The notes under the pieces: model-generated
What the model was told of the DNA's origin: nothing
What the model saw: only the letters and a program-made list of their open reading frames with translations
Databases searched by the model: none
Made by a program: the position numbers and the translations under genes
Assembly (NCBI GenBank): GCA_907163375.1
Contig: CAJQUW010010344.1
Coordinates: 1 to 64,000, forward strand
Origin: Prostheceraeus crozeri
Taxonomy: Eukaryota; Platyhelminthes; Polycladida; Euryleptidae
Direction of reading: 5' to 3'
Length of the DNA stretch: 64,000 nucleotides
Shown: positions 22,376-33,411 of the stretch, one piece after another
How the letters are laid out: each line of letters starts with the position of its first letter
Numbering within the stretch: the first letter of the stretch is position 1

Positions 22376-23786
22376 CAGTCCCGGACAAAAGTCCTCGATA
22401 TTGTCTGCAAATTAGCTGTTATACCTATGAATTCGCATGTACTATCCCAAAGCTTTTCCTAGTCAAAAGGCTAGTGATTCCATTAGCTATATTTATTCAT
22501 GGAGAGAGACATTTGATTTTGAAAATTTATGGATATCAACGGTCAGTATTTTGTATTACGCCCAGAGGCTCGAATAACTGCAGCGATTCGGCGTGGCATG
22601 GACGAGATAAATCTTTCACAGTATTCTGGAGTAACTTCTGTCACCCATGTTTCACGAATGACATCTTTCAGGTGGTTCACCGATGAAGGCTTGCCACCTT
22701 CAATTTCTCGTTTTCGATGGGATTCAAATCCGGGCTTGAACCAGGCCAAGGAGTCAGAAGTTGGAATCGTTGTGTTTCAAACCACTCTCTGACAATCCTG
22801 ACTGTGTGAGCTGGTGCTCCATCCTGTTGAAAAATCGTTGTCTGGCGAAGAGGCATCCACAGCAGAAGTTTTTGCTTGAGCAGCTCGACATAACTTCGAG
22901 AAGTTACAGACGTGTTTCGAGGTACGAATCACAGTGCCCCTCGTCCACTAGCGCTGATCGATCCCCAGATCATGACGCTGGAGGGCTTTTTCACAGTCGG
23001 CAGCACATAGCAATCAACAAAACGAGCGTTGGGTGGACGTCGAACAAAGGATGAATAACAGTGGAATTGTGAAACAGTCACTTCGTCACTAGACATCACT
23101 TGACGCCAGTCGTCAGCAGTCCAGTTGACATGGGATTTCGCAAAACTCAAGCGATCGCGAATGTTTTTGCACGACAATCTGGGTTTCTTTGCTGGACGAT
23201 AGGCCTATAAATTTAACTCATCATGCAAGCGACGGCGAATCGTACGGGCACTTGGAACAGAATCAAGGTTGCTAAACGATTCACAGATTTCAGTGCTTGC
23301 TATTGTTGGTGAAGAAACACATCGACGACGAATCAAAGCATCTAGTCCTCTTGCTCGTTGCCCGCGGACGTCCGGTTCGGCTCCTTGATAGGAAATTTCT
23401 CAACTCTTCGTTTCTTTTGATGGTATAAGAAACAGTCGATTGGCTAGTTTTCAACTTCGAAGCAGTAACATTTTGAGTCAGTCCTTCTTTATGGAGAGCG
23501 ACGATCTGTGCGCGACGAGTTGGTGAGACAGGTCTGCACGTCATGGCGAAACAGGACAAATGATACATCAACAGTGCTGTCCCAGATTACCATTCATCAT
23601 TGTGTGACCAATAAAAACAGCAGGAAAGATACTCGATAGCGCTATTATCTGACGGAAGCATTTCCAAGAATTAGCACGCCCAAGAATTTCCTAGAATTGT
23701 ATCGAAGAATAGGTGAATTTGTAAGCTGATGTGTAAAACAAGGTAGCCTATTTCAGACCATTATCGAGGACTTTTGTCCGGGACTG
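22376..23786 (-). mobile_element. Tc1-like DNA transposon with perfect terminal repeats
   Basis: Inverted ends of 25 perfect bases (22376-22400, 23762-23786; outer part CAGTCCCGGACAAAAGTCCT), continuing imperfectly to about 45 bp. TA duplications at 22374-22375 and 23787-23788. Length 1411 bp. The transposase on the minus strand has only a few disabling changes, so the copy is fairly young. Confidence 0.92.
22540..23545 (-). pseudogene. Tc1 transposase, lightly damaged
   Basis: Minus strand. N-terminal helix-turn-helix: MTCRPVSPTRRAQIVALHKE, then 'SKLKTSQSTVSYTIKRNEEL' and a GRP linker. The frame shifts near 23350. The catalytic part has the first Asp in VMSSDEV (about 23090), 'SVMIWGSISASGRGAL' followed by one in-frame TGA (about 22930), the second Asp in FQQDGAPAHT, and the final Glu in SSPDLNPIE, 35 residues later (DD35E). 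The remaining tail to about 22540 is in a shifted frame. The usual length of about 340 residues is preserved overall. Confidence 0.85.
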
Positions 23787-23789
23787 TAT

Positions 23790-24420
23790 GTTAAAGTGTA
23801 CATCCACGACAGATAGACAACCCTCTGATTGCAAAATTTGATCTAGATTTTAATACCATTGATTTAAATAAAGCCTTTGACACAGGAAAACAATGAAATT
23901 ATTAGCAGAGATTTCGATTTCCCGAGATTTCCGAGAGATTTGCACAACTAATATATATAAAGTGCTTTATTGCAGAAAATTTACTTTATATTATGGTAAC
24001 ACAAGTGCAGATCTGATGACATCATAGATAGAAACGCTGCAAAGCACTCTCGCAGAGTTAGACGACAGATAATGATCATGCAAAGAGTTCACTTCTTACC
24101 TCATTTAGTCTACAAGTCCGTCTCATTGAAAATAAACGCACGAAGAAACGCTTCGAGTAAGGGCTACACTGCATGCGGTCAGATAAGCCATTTATGAAAT
24201 CCTATACCTTGCATAATGCAGGTACACGTTCGAGTGCTACAGTATATTTTAGGAAAATGTACTACAACTGAAGCGTGTCGTGATTGCTTACTTGGATGGT
24301 AAAGAAATAGTAAAGGTAACCTAAAAATGTAGCCTGTTAGCCAGTTAGATCACATGTGCTCGAAATTCGAGTGCCTTTTTAGTTAATTACGACGTCGACG
24401 TTCCTATTTGATATTTTTGA
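23790..24420. other. No gene; possible 5' part of the Penelope-like element
   Basis: Traces such as 'NKAFDTGKQ'-like frames near 23870 could be reverse transcriptase remains. Not definable. Confidence 0.3.
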
Positions 24421-24421
24421 G

Positions 24422-25790
24422 TTGGAAAGAGCCAGGAATTGTTTAGATGTAAATTATTATTTCAATTTAATATGTACAAAATTTTTCGATTACCATCCAG
24501 TAATCATCTTCAGGTATCTGAAAAGCAACACTTTTGTTTTCAATGGTGATCTTTTTCAACAAATACATGGTGTAGCCATGGGGTGTGCGTTTGGTGCATC
24601 GCTCGCCAACATTTTTTTTTTTTGATGGAATGGGAATAGCACATTTTTATGTTAAGCAAACGGCCCGTGGTATGGAAAAGATATATTGATGATATTTTTG
24701 GAACTAGGGATTTTCCTCAAAGTGATTTTTGTAATTTTTATGAATCTGTAAATTGATTTCATCCTTGTATTAAGGTAACATTACATCATGACTTTGAAAA
24801 GCTTCGTTTTTTGGAGTTAAGAGTTATACAAATGTCATAATATGCTGCTGTCTCGCATTGGTTTTAAAAGTTTGGATAGGCATTGCTTGTTGAGTAGCAA
24901 TTCCTATCATCCGAATCACGTTTTTAAAAGTATTGTTTACGGTCACGTGTCTAGATGGGCTTCTCATAGCTCTACTTACCAGGATTTTAAAGATACCAAG
25001 AAAACTGTACGAAAAGTTTGTTGCGATCAAGGTTATAGTAGGAGTGCTATACGATCTGCTGTTCGTACCATTTTTTCTCTTACGAAACAGACTCCTACGT
25101 CATGGAACACAAGCTTTTTGCCGTGTAATTGTAATATATGTACATACAGTCTCTCATGTAATTATGTTGTAAATATTTTTAGCACTCCTTTTTCCATTGT
25201 GCATAAGATCGTATGTACAGATATTAACATCATCTATGTGATAATTTGTAAACATTGTAAAGTAACCTATGTTGGGCAAACCTCTATATAGATGTTTGCG
25301 TAAACGTATTTCTGAACACATAGCGAATATCAAGGCATGTCATGATACGTCTGTTGCAAAACATTTTAATTCTCTTTGTAATCTATCTCATTTTTCTTAC
25401 TTTGGTGTTGAACATTGTCCGAACCCTGAAAAAATGTTACTGAAAGAGAACATTTGGATTAAACGGATGTGTGTTCTTACCCCAAATGGCTTGAATCAAG
25501 AAATGAATAAATGTAATAAGTTGCGTTTCATTGTGCCACACAGCAATTGCAGTACGCGTGTCCTGCGCTATTGTCAGAAAGAATTGTCTAATGTGCAGGT
25601 CACTGGTGTTTTTACAAACCAATCAAAGTCGATAACATCCTTAATATTGATTGAAAATCAAATAATACAGGTTGCCTTAAATATCTTTTATAGTTTGTAT
25701 CTTATCAAATATCTTTTTAGCTTGTATCAAAATCTGCCAAATCAGAAAACTATAAGAAACTGTGGGCCTAATAGAAAGATATTTCAGTAG
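24422..25790 (+). mobile_element. Second Penelope-like element (RT plus GIY-YIG endonuclease), broken
   Basis: Plus strand, three frames. Reverse transcriptase: FNGDLFQQIHGVAMGCAFGA then LANIFFF (24530-24625), a frameshift in a T-run, then VVWKRYIDDIFGT with the catalytic YIDD at 24682-24693. Next frame (24842-25288): 'NSYHPNHVFKSIVYG' linker, a C-x-C-x2-C knuckle (PCNCNICTYS) and the GIY-YIG core IIYVIICKHCKVTYVGQTS. A one-base change near 25285 moves to the third frame (25269-25790): LRKRISEHIANIKA, VAKHFNSLCNLSHFSYF, MLLKENIWIKRM. The order matches an endonuclease-bearing Penelope-like element. Ends were not located, but the hairpins and TA arrays at 26114-26492 may be part of them. Confidence 0.75.
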
Positions 25791-26113
25791 AAAAGCAAAA
25801 AGATACGATATTGCAATTCGCAAGGAGCTAGACGGCGTTGCAAGATTCAGCAAGACAGCGTCAAAAATCCGAAAAACCAACCTACAATCTTACAACTACA
25901 ATCTAATCACTTAGTACTTGTCTCGTTGAGTACAACCTAGCCCACTGTGAGGAGTGAAGAGAGGCGAAAGTTGCATTTTTTTAAGTTCAGTTGTCAGATG
26001 GAGCTAGGCTCTCATTTTCAAAATCAGTAAGCTCTCCAAAGTTTCATTGGACATGCTGTACCGAGTTTCTTCTTCTTTCGAACCATGCTGAAGTATCGTT
26101 CTGTTTCACATAT

Positions 26114-26239
26114 ATAAAGATAAATTAAAAAAATTCAACGTAGTCTCAAGATAAAATTGTTTATTCACGAATTTTAGTGAATTCGTGAATAAACAATTTT
26201 ATCTTGAGACTACGTTGAGTTTTTTTAATTTATCTTTAT
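26114..26239. repeat. Near-perfect 126-bp palindrome
   Basis: Arms of about 60 bp with one visible mismatch, centre near 26176 (...gaattttagtgaattc...). It would form a long hairpin in RNA or a cruciform in DNA. Confidence 0.9.
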
Positions 26240-26266
26240 TATTAAGTCTCATGGCGATTACTTATG

Positions 26267-26269
<3 letters not shown>

Positions 26270-26322
<53 letters not shown>
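26270..26322. repeat. (TA)n microsatellite
   Basis: About 26 uninterrupted TA units between the two palindromes. Confidence 0.97.
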
Positions 26323-26328
<6 letters not shown>

Positions 26329-26352
26329 TTGTGAATGTGGGCAGCAAATCGT

Positions 26353-26426
26353 TATTCTTGCATGTTTCATTAAATATAATATTAATATTATATTTAATTA
26401 AATATTATATTTAATGAAACATGCAA

Positions 26427-26431
<5 letters not shown>
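26353..26431. repeat. 79-bp palindrome next to a TA array
   Basis: Left arm TATTCTTGCATGTTTCATTA is mirrored by TAATGAAACATGCAAGAATA at the right, with an AT-rich centre of nested ATATTAATAT palindromes. 'gcatgtttcatt' recurs near 27268. Confidence 0.9.

Positions 26432-26492
<61 letters not shown>
26430..26492. repeat. Second (TA)n microsatellite
   Basis: About 31 uninterrupted TA units directly after the 26353-26431 palindrome. Confidence 0.97.
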
Positions 26493-26494
<2 letters not shown>

Positions 26495-28629
26495 GCAATT
26501 CCACGAGACTGTCAACAACTACGTCAAAAAATTAATTTGTCGGAGATTGATTACACACTTTCATATCAATAAATCCGAATCTGATGTCGAATTTTACATT
26601 TTTTTTCATTTTGAATTTTTTTACCCAAAAGAGTTAATTATTTTTCTTTTCAACAGTATTACTTTTAAATCATATCAAAAATCATAGAAACATGTGTACA
26701 GATTCACTCTATCATCAATTTTTGCTGAGAGATTCTACATGGTATAACACATAAAAAATGAAACGTTATTACGCTTCAGAGCGAATTTTTGATCTGTAGA
26801 ATTATCTGATGAGCTGAAAGTAGCATAATGTCATATCCCAATCTAGCGTCGGTCACTTATGATGGAACAGCTGTGAAATCGATTTTCACTCGCGTCATAA
26901 ATGCTGTATAGAATGTTAACGTTATTACGTTTCAAGCGTAATAATGTTACATTGCAACGTAATAACGCTACACAAATTATACTTTATCATTCTAAATAAT
27001 TATCCAAGGTCTCAAGAGGAACCTCGCGAGTATTGTGATATAAGCTTTGATAAATTTCAAATCCTATCGTGTGCATCTGAAATCAATTTGTCCAAAAGTA
27101 TACCTGGCCGTTTCTATGAGCAACAACGCTACATCGCTCGTAAACACTAAATTCCAATAACTCATTTTGTAGTAGCACAGTCTATTAAATGAGTTGTCAT
27201 CAATTAAGCGGGTAAATTAAGTAAAATATATCTACATGGTTTATATAGATACTCTGAAGCTAGTGCTTGCATGTTTCATTTGTTTTGCTATTCTTAAAAA
27301 TTGAATCAACAAAAATTAAAGCTCGTCGTAGCGACGTTGCACGATTTGCTATGAATAAATTGAGTAGTTGCTTCTTATGAGAAATAAATCTACGAATTGA
27401 AAGATTTGATCGAGACCATTATACCATATAAGCAAAGTTGAAATCATTTTAGTATCCTAGAAGTTGTTAGAAATAAGTTCGTGAAATTCCCTAGCAGTGT
27501 CATGTGCTGCACAGTTGAAGTCACGGAGTCAAGTCAAAATGGTGCTCGCGCGAAATGGCCTTTAATGGTTATGATAAAACTGTGCCACGAAAAGTCTTGA
27601 GATAAAATGCAAATAAAATAAACATCCTCAGCAACATCTGAAACCTACGACTCTGTTAAATTTTAAGCGGAAAATAAATAGACTCTGAGTTTGAAACCAG
27701 GTCTCAGTAGGCCCACTTCCAATGGCATTCAACTTCCGACTACAATTTTGAGAGAAACAGAGTTTTTGATCTCCGTCTCTTTTATTCAAATTTTTTTAGA
27801 CTTTCCATGAGACAGGTTTATTGAAACCGTATTTTAGGACCATTTAGTGAAAATAGCGTTTTGACCAGGAGCCAAAGTCACACTTTACTTTCAGCCTGCT
27901 ATCTCATTATTTGTCATACGACCATGATACTCATACTGAGTGGGTAATTCTGCAACCGTCCACGGAAAAACATAAGCTGTCCGAATCATGATTAAAAACG
28001 TATGTGCCTTCCTGCATGCATTTGTGACTTCTTTAACTGTAATCTACTTGCATAATAAAACTTGTTACTATTTGTATTGTAATAAACTTGCATTCATCTA
28101 CTATTTCCCAAGATAAACCATTTTCAAAATAATTGAAAGAAAATTACTTCATTACTACTGCCTACTTCTATCAGTAGTACGACAGAAACATCTCACCATG
28201 CACCTGAATACCCCAAGCAAGCATAAGAAGAATTGAAAGTGCTGTATTGAGGCTAACTGGTGCATGTGAAGCCGAAATAGCTTTCACATCAGCCAAATGT
28301 AAATTCTGATTTCGTAAGTGCAACGTTATTACGTTTCCTTTGTTATGACGGCTACTAGAGAAATGCACTAATTCAATTTCAACAACTTAATTAAGTGTTG
28401 CGTCACAAAGAAAGAATGGCAGAGCAAATACAGCATGCAAACATTAATTTCAGGGAATCTGATAGCCATTTTAAACGGTAGATCGATACCAACCTGCTGA
28501 CAACTATTACAAAAATGTTATTGAAGCGTAGTAAATGCGTGCGATGCAACGCTATTACGCATGCAATTGCTCATATATTTCGCAAGCAACAAATAAATTT
28601 CAAATCACAAAGTCCAAGTAGGGGTTAGA
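26493..28629. other. No gene; cluster of a GCAACGTTATTACG-like motif
   Basis: AACG-(A/T/C)-ATTACG-type words at 26762, 26918, 26956, 28322 and 28548, three with TGCAACG or TTGCAACG at the front, plus a reverse copy near 26935. No coding signal. They may be ends or binding sites of an undefined DNA transposon. Confidence 0.4.
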
Positions 28630-29740
28630 ATGTCGCATTAAGCCACATGATCGCATCGTCAGAGGCCGAGTGTAGATCTTTTAGACCACCTCTGAACGCG
28701 TAGATCTTTTAGTCCACCTCTGAACGCAGAGAATGGACAATCCTCCATGACGTGTCGCATCGTCTGCACCTCTCCACAGGTGCACAGAGGGGACTCCAGA
28801 GCGCCCCGATGTAAGGAACTATTGCCTAAAAAGAAACTCTCAGGTGCCGGCATCAGTCCTGAATCGGTTCAAGGTAGCCCACTGAGCTCGGATAAGGTCG
28901 AAGCCCGGAACCTTTGCCACTGGGTTATCGATTTAAGATTTGTTCTTTACATCGCGAGTCTAGAAAATGTTCCGCCAAGCCTGCGACAGGTCGAAGTCTG
29001 TGTGTGGTTCGTCTTTCCATATATGATGACGCGATATCAAGCAGAAGGGTGATGGGTTTTGAAAATCTTCGAAGAATGGAATTGCCGGATTGTCACGAAT
29101 TTTCTGTGTGGGTTTGCTGCTGCCTGTTCCCTTCGCAATTTCGGAGGAGATGTTGCTAAGCAAGGGTAGCCAATCTATCTGAGTACTCTGGATTGTTCCG
29201 CAAATTTAGCGCAGTGTCTAATTCAGGTGAGTGTTGACCATCGATGCTACTGCATTGAACTGAATTTTCCCACACCGGTGATCAGTATTCGGCTGCTGAA
29301 GAGCAGGGGGTGAGAGTTGAAATTCATAAGGCATTGACATTTGCTACCCACGTAGAACCAGCAGCATACTCATCAAATTGTTCCTTGTTCTGACCTTGGC
29401 TTGTGTCGTGCGTAGTTGCTCTTTGAAGGTTAGAGTTCTTTCCAATGCTACGTCAAGGTGTACAGGTTTAGGGTCGTGTTTCAAACGACTGCCGTTAGGA
29501 AAATGTCAAGTTCTGAACTGCTTGAAATCATCCCTCAGCTCTGCCAGGGAAGACGTTGGAAATTCGAGAATGGAAGAATTCCACATCGGAAAAGGCACAG
29601 TGTTCGAAGATTGAGTAAAATGCCCCGACGAGAAGTGCTCAACACCGGGACGCCAAAATTGAGCTCCCAAACCGATTTGGGGCTATCGGTTTGCAAATCA
29701 TCCTTCAATCGCGGTGCCACCCTCACTATGCTTGGGCCTA
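28630..29740 (-). mobile_element. Non-LTR retrotransposon 3' fragment (polymerase C-terminus)
   Basis: Minus strand. Downstream part: 'DEPHTDFDLSQAWRNIF', 'DNPVAKVPGFDL', RAQWATLNRFRTDAGT, then SPLCTCGEVQTMRHVMEDCP (a CxC...H...C knuckle), then FRGGLKDL and DDAIMWL. The upstream part has relics of the thumb (YLGV-like and 'AKVRTRNNL' near 29400) and LPLLSNISSEIAKGT near 29150. Multiple frames, so dead. A 26-bp stretch around 'gtagatcttttagacc' is duplicated at 28670-28715. The clade is unassigned (CR1/jockey group). Confidence 0.65.
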
Positions 29741-31507
29741 GGGCTGGTTCTAGACTGAAGGAAATTATCTATTGTCTCCTTCAGTTTCATTTGAAAATCG
29801 TCAGTCTTTCTTATCAGATATTCTAATTTTACGATAAATGACTGATGTCTTCCCAAGACACACAAAATAATCATCGATGGGCACCAAAAAAAGGCATGTC
29901 GTTCAGTTTCAGTCCATCGTAAGTTGCTATGATGAAGTGACTCGTTAACGACGCTCTTTGACTGCCAACAGAATATTTTGTGATTCCGAGATAAGGAGCT
30001 CCACATCACTGATTATTTGGGCAATTTGTTTATGACCTAAACATTTTCGAATATGACCTTTAACAAACGCAAATATGCTCTTATATGACCTAAAGTATAA
30101 TTCCTACCAAAGCCAAGAATCAGCAAAATGATTTTACACGAAACAAAAGAAATAAAAGTTGTTGTCAAAGAGTAAAATTTTATTTTCTCGGAAGAAATTT
30201 ACTTAGGTTTAAGTAAACAAAAACATCATCAACAAGCGCTTTCGTCCGTTCTATTTCATGTTGAACACCACAGTGACAAATATGTGACATGAAGGTGTTA
30301 GCACAGAAGATCAATAGTCACCAAGCCAAACGTAAAGTGAACAAGATATTAGTTTAGAATAGATTTTCGTGAATTTCACATTTTGGTCTATTACACCGAC
30401 AACTAATTCTAAAAGCGTAGTGAATTAAAAATTATAGACGAAGACAGAAGTCATACTTATAGATTCTATCACACAATGAGAATAGAAACACAAGTTTGCA
30501 TACTCGCATTGCGTGTCACAGATGTCGGCCACACAGTTCGTCAATTTCTTAAGCTTGTCAAAGTATGTTAACTTTCACTTTCACTTCACTCACCGACGGT
30601 TCTTCCCGCGAGTGAGATTTTGAGCTAACTAAGCCGACTAAGCACATCTTTCCGCTACACCCGCCTTCCAAAACTGAGATGTAACCAATTCAGTATTTTC
30701 TAGCGAAGTCAATCTTGGAATCGATAAGTTGCACATTAAAAATGAAAGACCGTTGATCGCTCACTTAGTCAGCATAAACCTGTACAGCTACTGTGTATGA
30801 CTAGCTCAAAAAGTGGAGTCATCATTTGCTTTGTCTCACAGAAGGATAGCATCGATTGGTTTTCGGCCGGCCCATACAGCCCAAATTAGGTGGCCTACAC
30901 CAACCCTTTGTGATAGCCAAATTTCAGAACGAAAAGAATACAAAATAGAGACACGCTACTACCTTAATACTGAAGTCAATCTACAATAATACGTAGATGA
31001 CGGTCGCCCATACCTCCTCACTTTCAGATCAAATGTCGTGGAATTACCGTGTTAAGACTTCCCCAGTTAGAATGGCTTCAAAACTTGGCGTTGGGAGGCT
31101 AAGATTTTGATATGACTGTAAAAACGAAAGACCTGTTGTTTTCAAACTGAGCCTGTGCACTGTTAAGTACTCTATGGATATGAGAGGACATGCCGAACCC
31201 TCCAGGACAAAACATGAGTACATGAGTAGTAATGAAAAACAGGTTATCAAGTATGTACATTCTTTAATTCTGAATGCAGATCTGAATATTTATACGGTCT
31301 GTTGACAGAAAATTGAAAGTTATCCAGTTAATATATCAATATAAAAAATTTCGAAAATTTTTATAGCAATTTTGAATTATTTGATTTACGTAGGCTTGAG
31401 ATTTCAATCGGTGAAAGCAATTGATACATAAAACCGTAAAATAACTCGCAGTACCGGGAACTTCAATTTCAGGAAAGACCACCATCTTCAATACTCTGTT
31501 TCGGCGC
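29741..31507. other. Intergenic downstream of DOHH, nothing recognised
   Basis: Possible older LINE remains to about 30000. From 30000 to 31500 nothing but the likely DOHH 3' UTR near 31300-31507. Confidence 0.4.
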
Positions 31508-32431
31508 CTAAGGTATCATGGCATATTGCAAATCCGTTGAATTGGCATAGTCTGATATATCTAGAGCGACAACACAACTCTCCTTGACAACTCGTTTATT
31601 GTCTTTTAAATAGATGTTCAGTATCTCATTACACTTTGGCGTTGCGATTGATCCAAGAGCTTCTGCGCATTCATGTCTGACCATGGCGTCCTCTGACTCA
31701 TCTTTCAATACTTCAGCAAGATAATCAACGGATTCTACATGACTTATCTGACCAAGCACGAAGGCAATCTCATGCCTAAATAAGGCACTTTTCGGGCAGC
31801 GTAGACCTTCACAAATCGCATGTATTGCCTTCGATTTTTCTTCATCATTTGAATCCGATGAACAAACATTTCTCAATGTGAACATGGCTCTGTATCTGTC
31901 AAAGAGAGGCTGTGTCTCATCGAGAAGTACAGATTTCATATCCTCGATTTTTCGACTAACGAACGGGGGTGCAGGATCTACAGAATCAAATTCTGCTTTA
32001 CTGGCAGTTGAGTCATCTCCACACTCGAGCCATTTAATGCGTTGCAATGCAAGTTCGCACGTCTCGGCGATTTCTTGAATTGGAGATTTTTCATACTTTT
32101 CTAATATCTGAATGGCACTGTCATCGCCAATAGCTCCCAATGCCTCTGCAGCCTCGTGTCTAACTATCACTTCCTCATGTGGATTTTCCAAAACCTTGAT
32201 CAAATGCGGAATGGCTTTTAGATTTCCCTTCTGTCCAAGACAATAAGCAGCTTCGTGTTTAAGCAATGAAGACGAATCTTCAAAAGCGTCGTTAATTAAG
32301 GTTACCGACAAATCTTCTGAAGCATGCCGGAGGCCAAACAACGCCCTGAACCGCGACACAAGAGGAGCAGTTTCGTCGCACAATATTTTGCCCCATGAGC
32401 GTAATTGCCCCTCAGACACCGGTTTTACCAT
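31508..32431 (-). CDS. DOHH: Deoxyhypusine hydroxylase (DOHH), complete in one exon
   Basis: Hydroxylates the deoxyhypusine of eIF5A, the last step of hypusine formation, in the cytosol. The 307-residue protein is made of two halves of HEAT-like repeats (about 1-130 and 160-300) joined by a linker with SVDPAPP. All four His-Glu pairs that hold the diiron centre are present: H59-E60, H92-E93, H220-E221, H253-E254, in the contexts KHEAAYCLGQ, RHEAAEALGA, RHEIAFVLGQ and RHECAEALGS. Length matches animal DOHH (about 300). The ATG at 32431-32429 gives MVKPVSEG and fits the family start; the frame is open 20 codons further up with no ATG. A weak acceptor at 32458-32457 could join the candidate exon at 33180-33404 in phase. 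No introns interrupt the coding part. Confidence 0.95.
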   Translation of the reverse strand: MVKPVSEGQLRSWGKILCDETAPLVSRFRALFGLRHASEDLSVTLINDAFEDSSSLLKHEAAYCLGQKGNLKAIPHLIKVLENPHEEVIVRHEAAEALGAIGDDSAIQILEKYEKSPIQEIAETCELALQRIKWLECGDDSTASKAEFDSVDPAPPFVSRKIEDMKSVLLDETQPLFDRYRAMFTLRNVCSSDSNDEEKSKAIHAICEGLRCPKSALFRHEIAFVLGQISHVESVDYLAEVLKDESEDAMVRHECAEALGSIATPKCNEILNIYLKDNKRVVKESCVVALDISDYANSTDLQYAMIP

Positions 32432-32479
32432 CGCATTAAACGCTTTAGCTTTCCCTCTCGCGTGGGAATCCAGCAATAA

Positions 32480-33179
32480 ATAGAAAAAATATTAATTTAT
32501 AAAAATGCAAATATAGTATACTAAAATAAATTTACGAATACAAACAATTACTTTTCACATCCCAAGTTTAAAGAATTCTCAAGACTGCAAATGTGTCCGT
32601 CTCTCATACTTATAATTATTCAGTTGCATATATCAGCATAATTAGCTGCCTCAAGTAGTTGCAGGATTTCGCCTGATAGACAGCAAGGATGGACATAGAC
32701 AGTATTTCAATGCAATGCTATTTGTGGATGGGAACTTTTTGATGACGTCTTATGGACTGAATCAGATAAATGTTTCACCCACAGACATCGAGCATTGATC
32801 ATTAAGGCTGTTGTTGTTCGATGTCTATGGCTTCACCCATAGACATCACCAATCCAACTTCACCAATAGAACTCATTACGGTATTTTTATGGCACACAGA
32901 CGAGTGTCCCAGCTTCAAATAAAGTATTATGACTTTGGCAACAATTGTCTCAATCGGACATCATGAAAACAATATTGCATTATTCTAAATCATGGTCAAG
33001 GTGAACTTTTCATCTTCAAAAGAACTTCATCACTGTTTCATTAGACTTCTCTTTGACTTGAGATCATGACAAGAGTTCAGTGCGCAATTGAGCCGGTCAA
33101 TCTTTTGGATCACACTCAACCTAAGAAACATGTCAATAGTGAATGAATCACTATCATGAAGGCGGAGTACGAACCTTAC
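32480..33179. other. Upstream region of DOHH (or intron), no other gene
   Basis: AT-rich. Contains a short near-duplicate of 'catagacatc' sequences at 32780-32850. No TATA box or clear promoter picked out. Confidence 0.4.
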
Positions 33180-33404
33180 TCTATGGGGCGACCTGCTGAT
33201 GTAGTTCCTTCATCAATATTGCTTCGAGCCATGGTTTGAGCAGTCAGTGTTTGAACAGCTAATGTTCTTCCTCGTATCGTTGATATCAACTGCAATGGCA
33301 TTCCTGTCGACATAATGTCCATTTGAGCAACAGGCTGGCTATTTTTACGATCATCATTGATGACATTGATGGCTGTTGTTGTTGATAAATGCGTCATGAA
33401 CTTT
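33180..33404 (-). CDS. Candidate coding exon upstream of DOHH
   Basis: Minus strand: 225 bp between a CATGCAG acceptor (33411-33405) and a GTAAGG donor (33179-33174). Frame reads 'QMDIMSTGMPLQLISTIRGR' and 'TLTAQTMARSNIDEGTTSAG', which looks like an ordinary low-complexity protein segment. It ends two bases into a codon. The weak acceptor at 32458-32457 before DOHH starts with one base and would keep phase, so it could encode an N-terminal extension, but the family needs none. It may belong to a separate gene. The acceptor's pyrimidine tract is poor. Confidence 0.35.
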
Positions 33405-33411
33405 CTGCATG

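Noticed and set aside
26421-26687. Frame beginning with a poly-(Ile-Tyr) stretch
   Set aside because: It is a translation of the (TA)n microsatellite.
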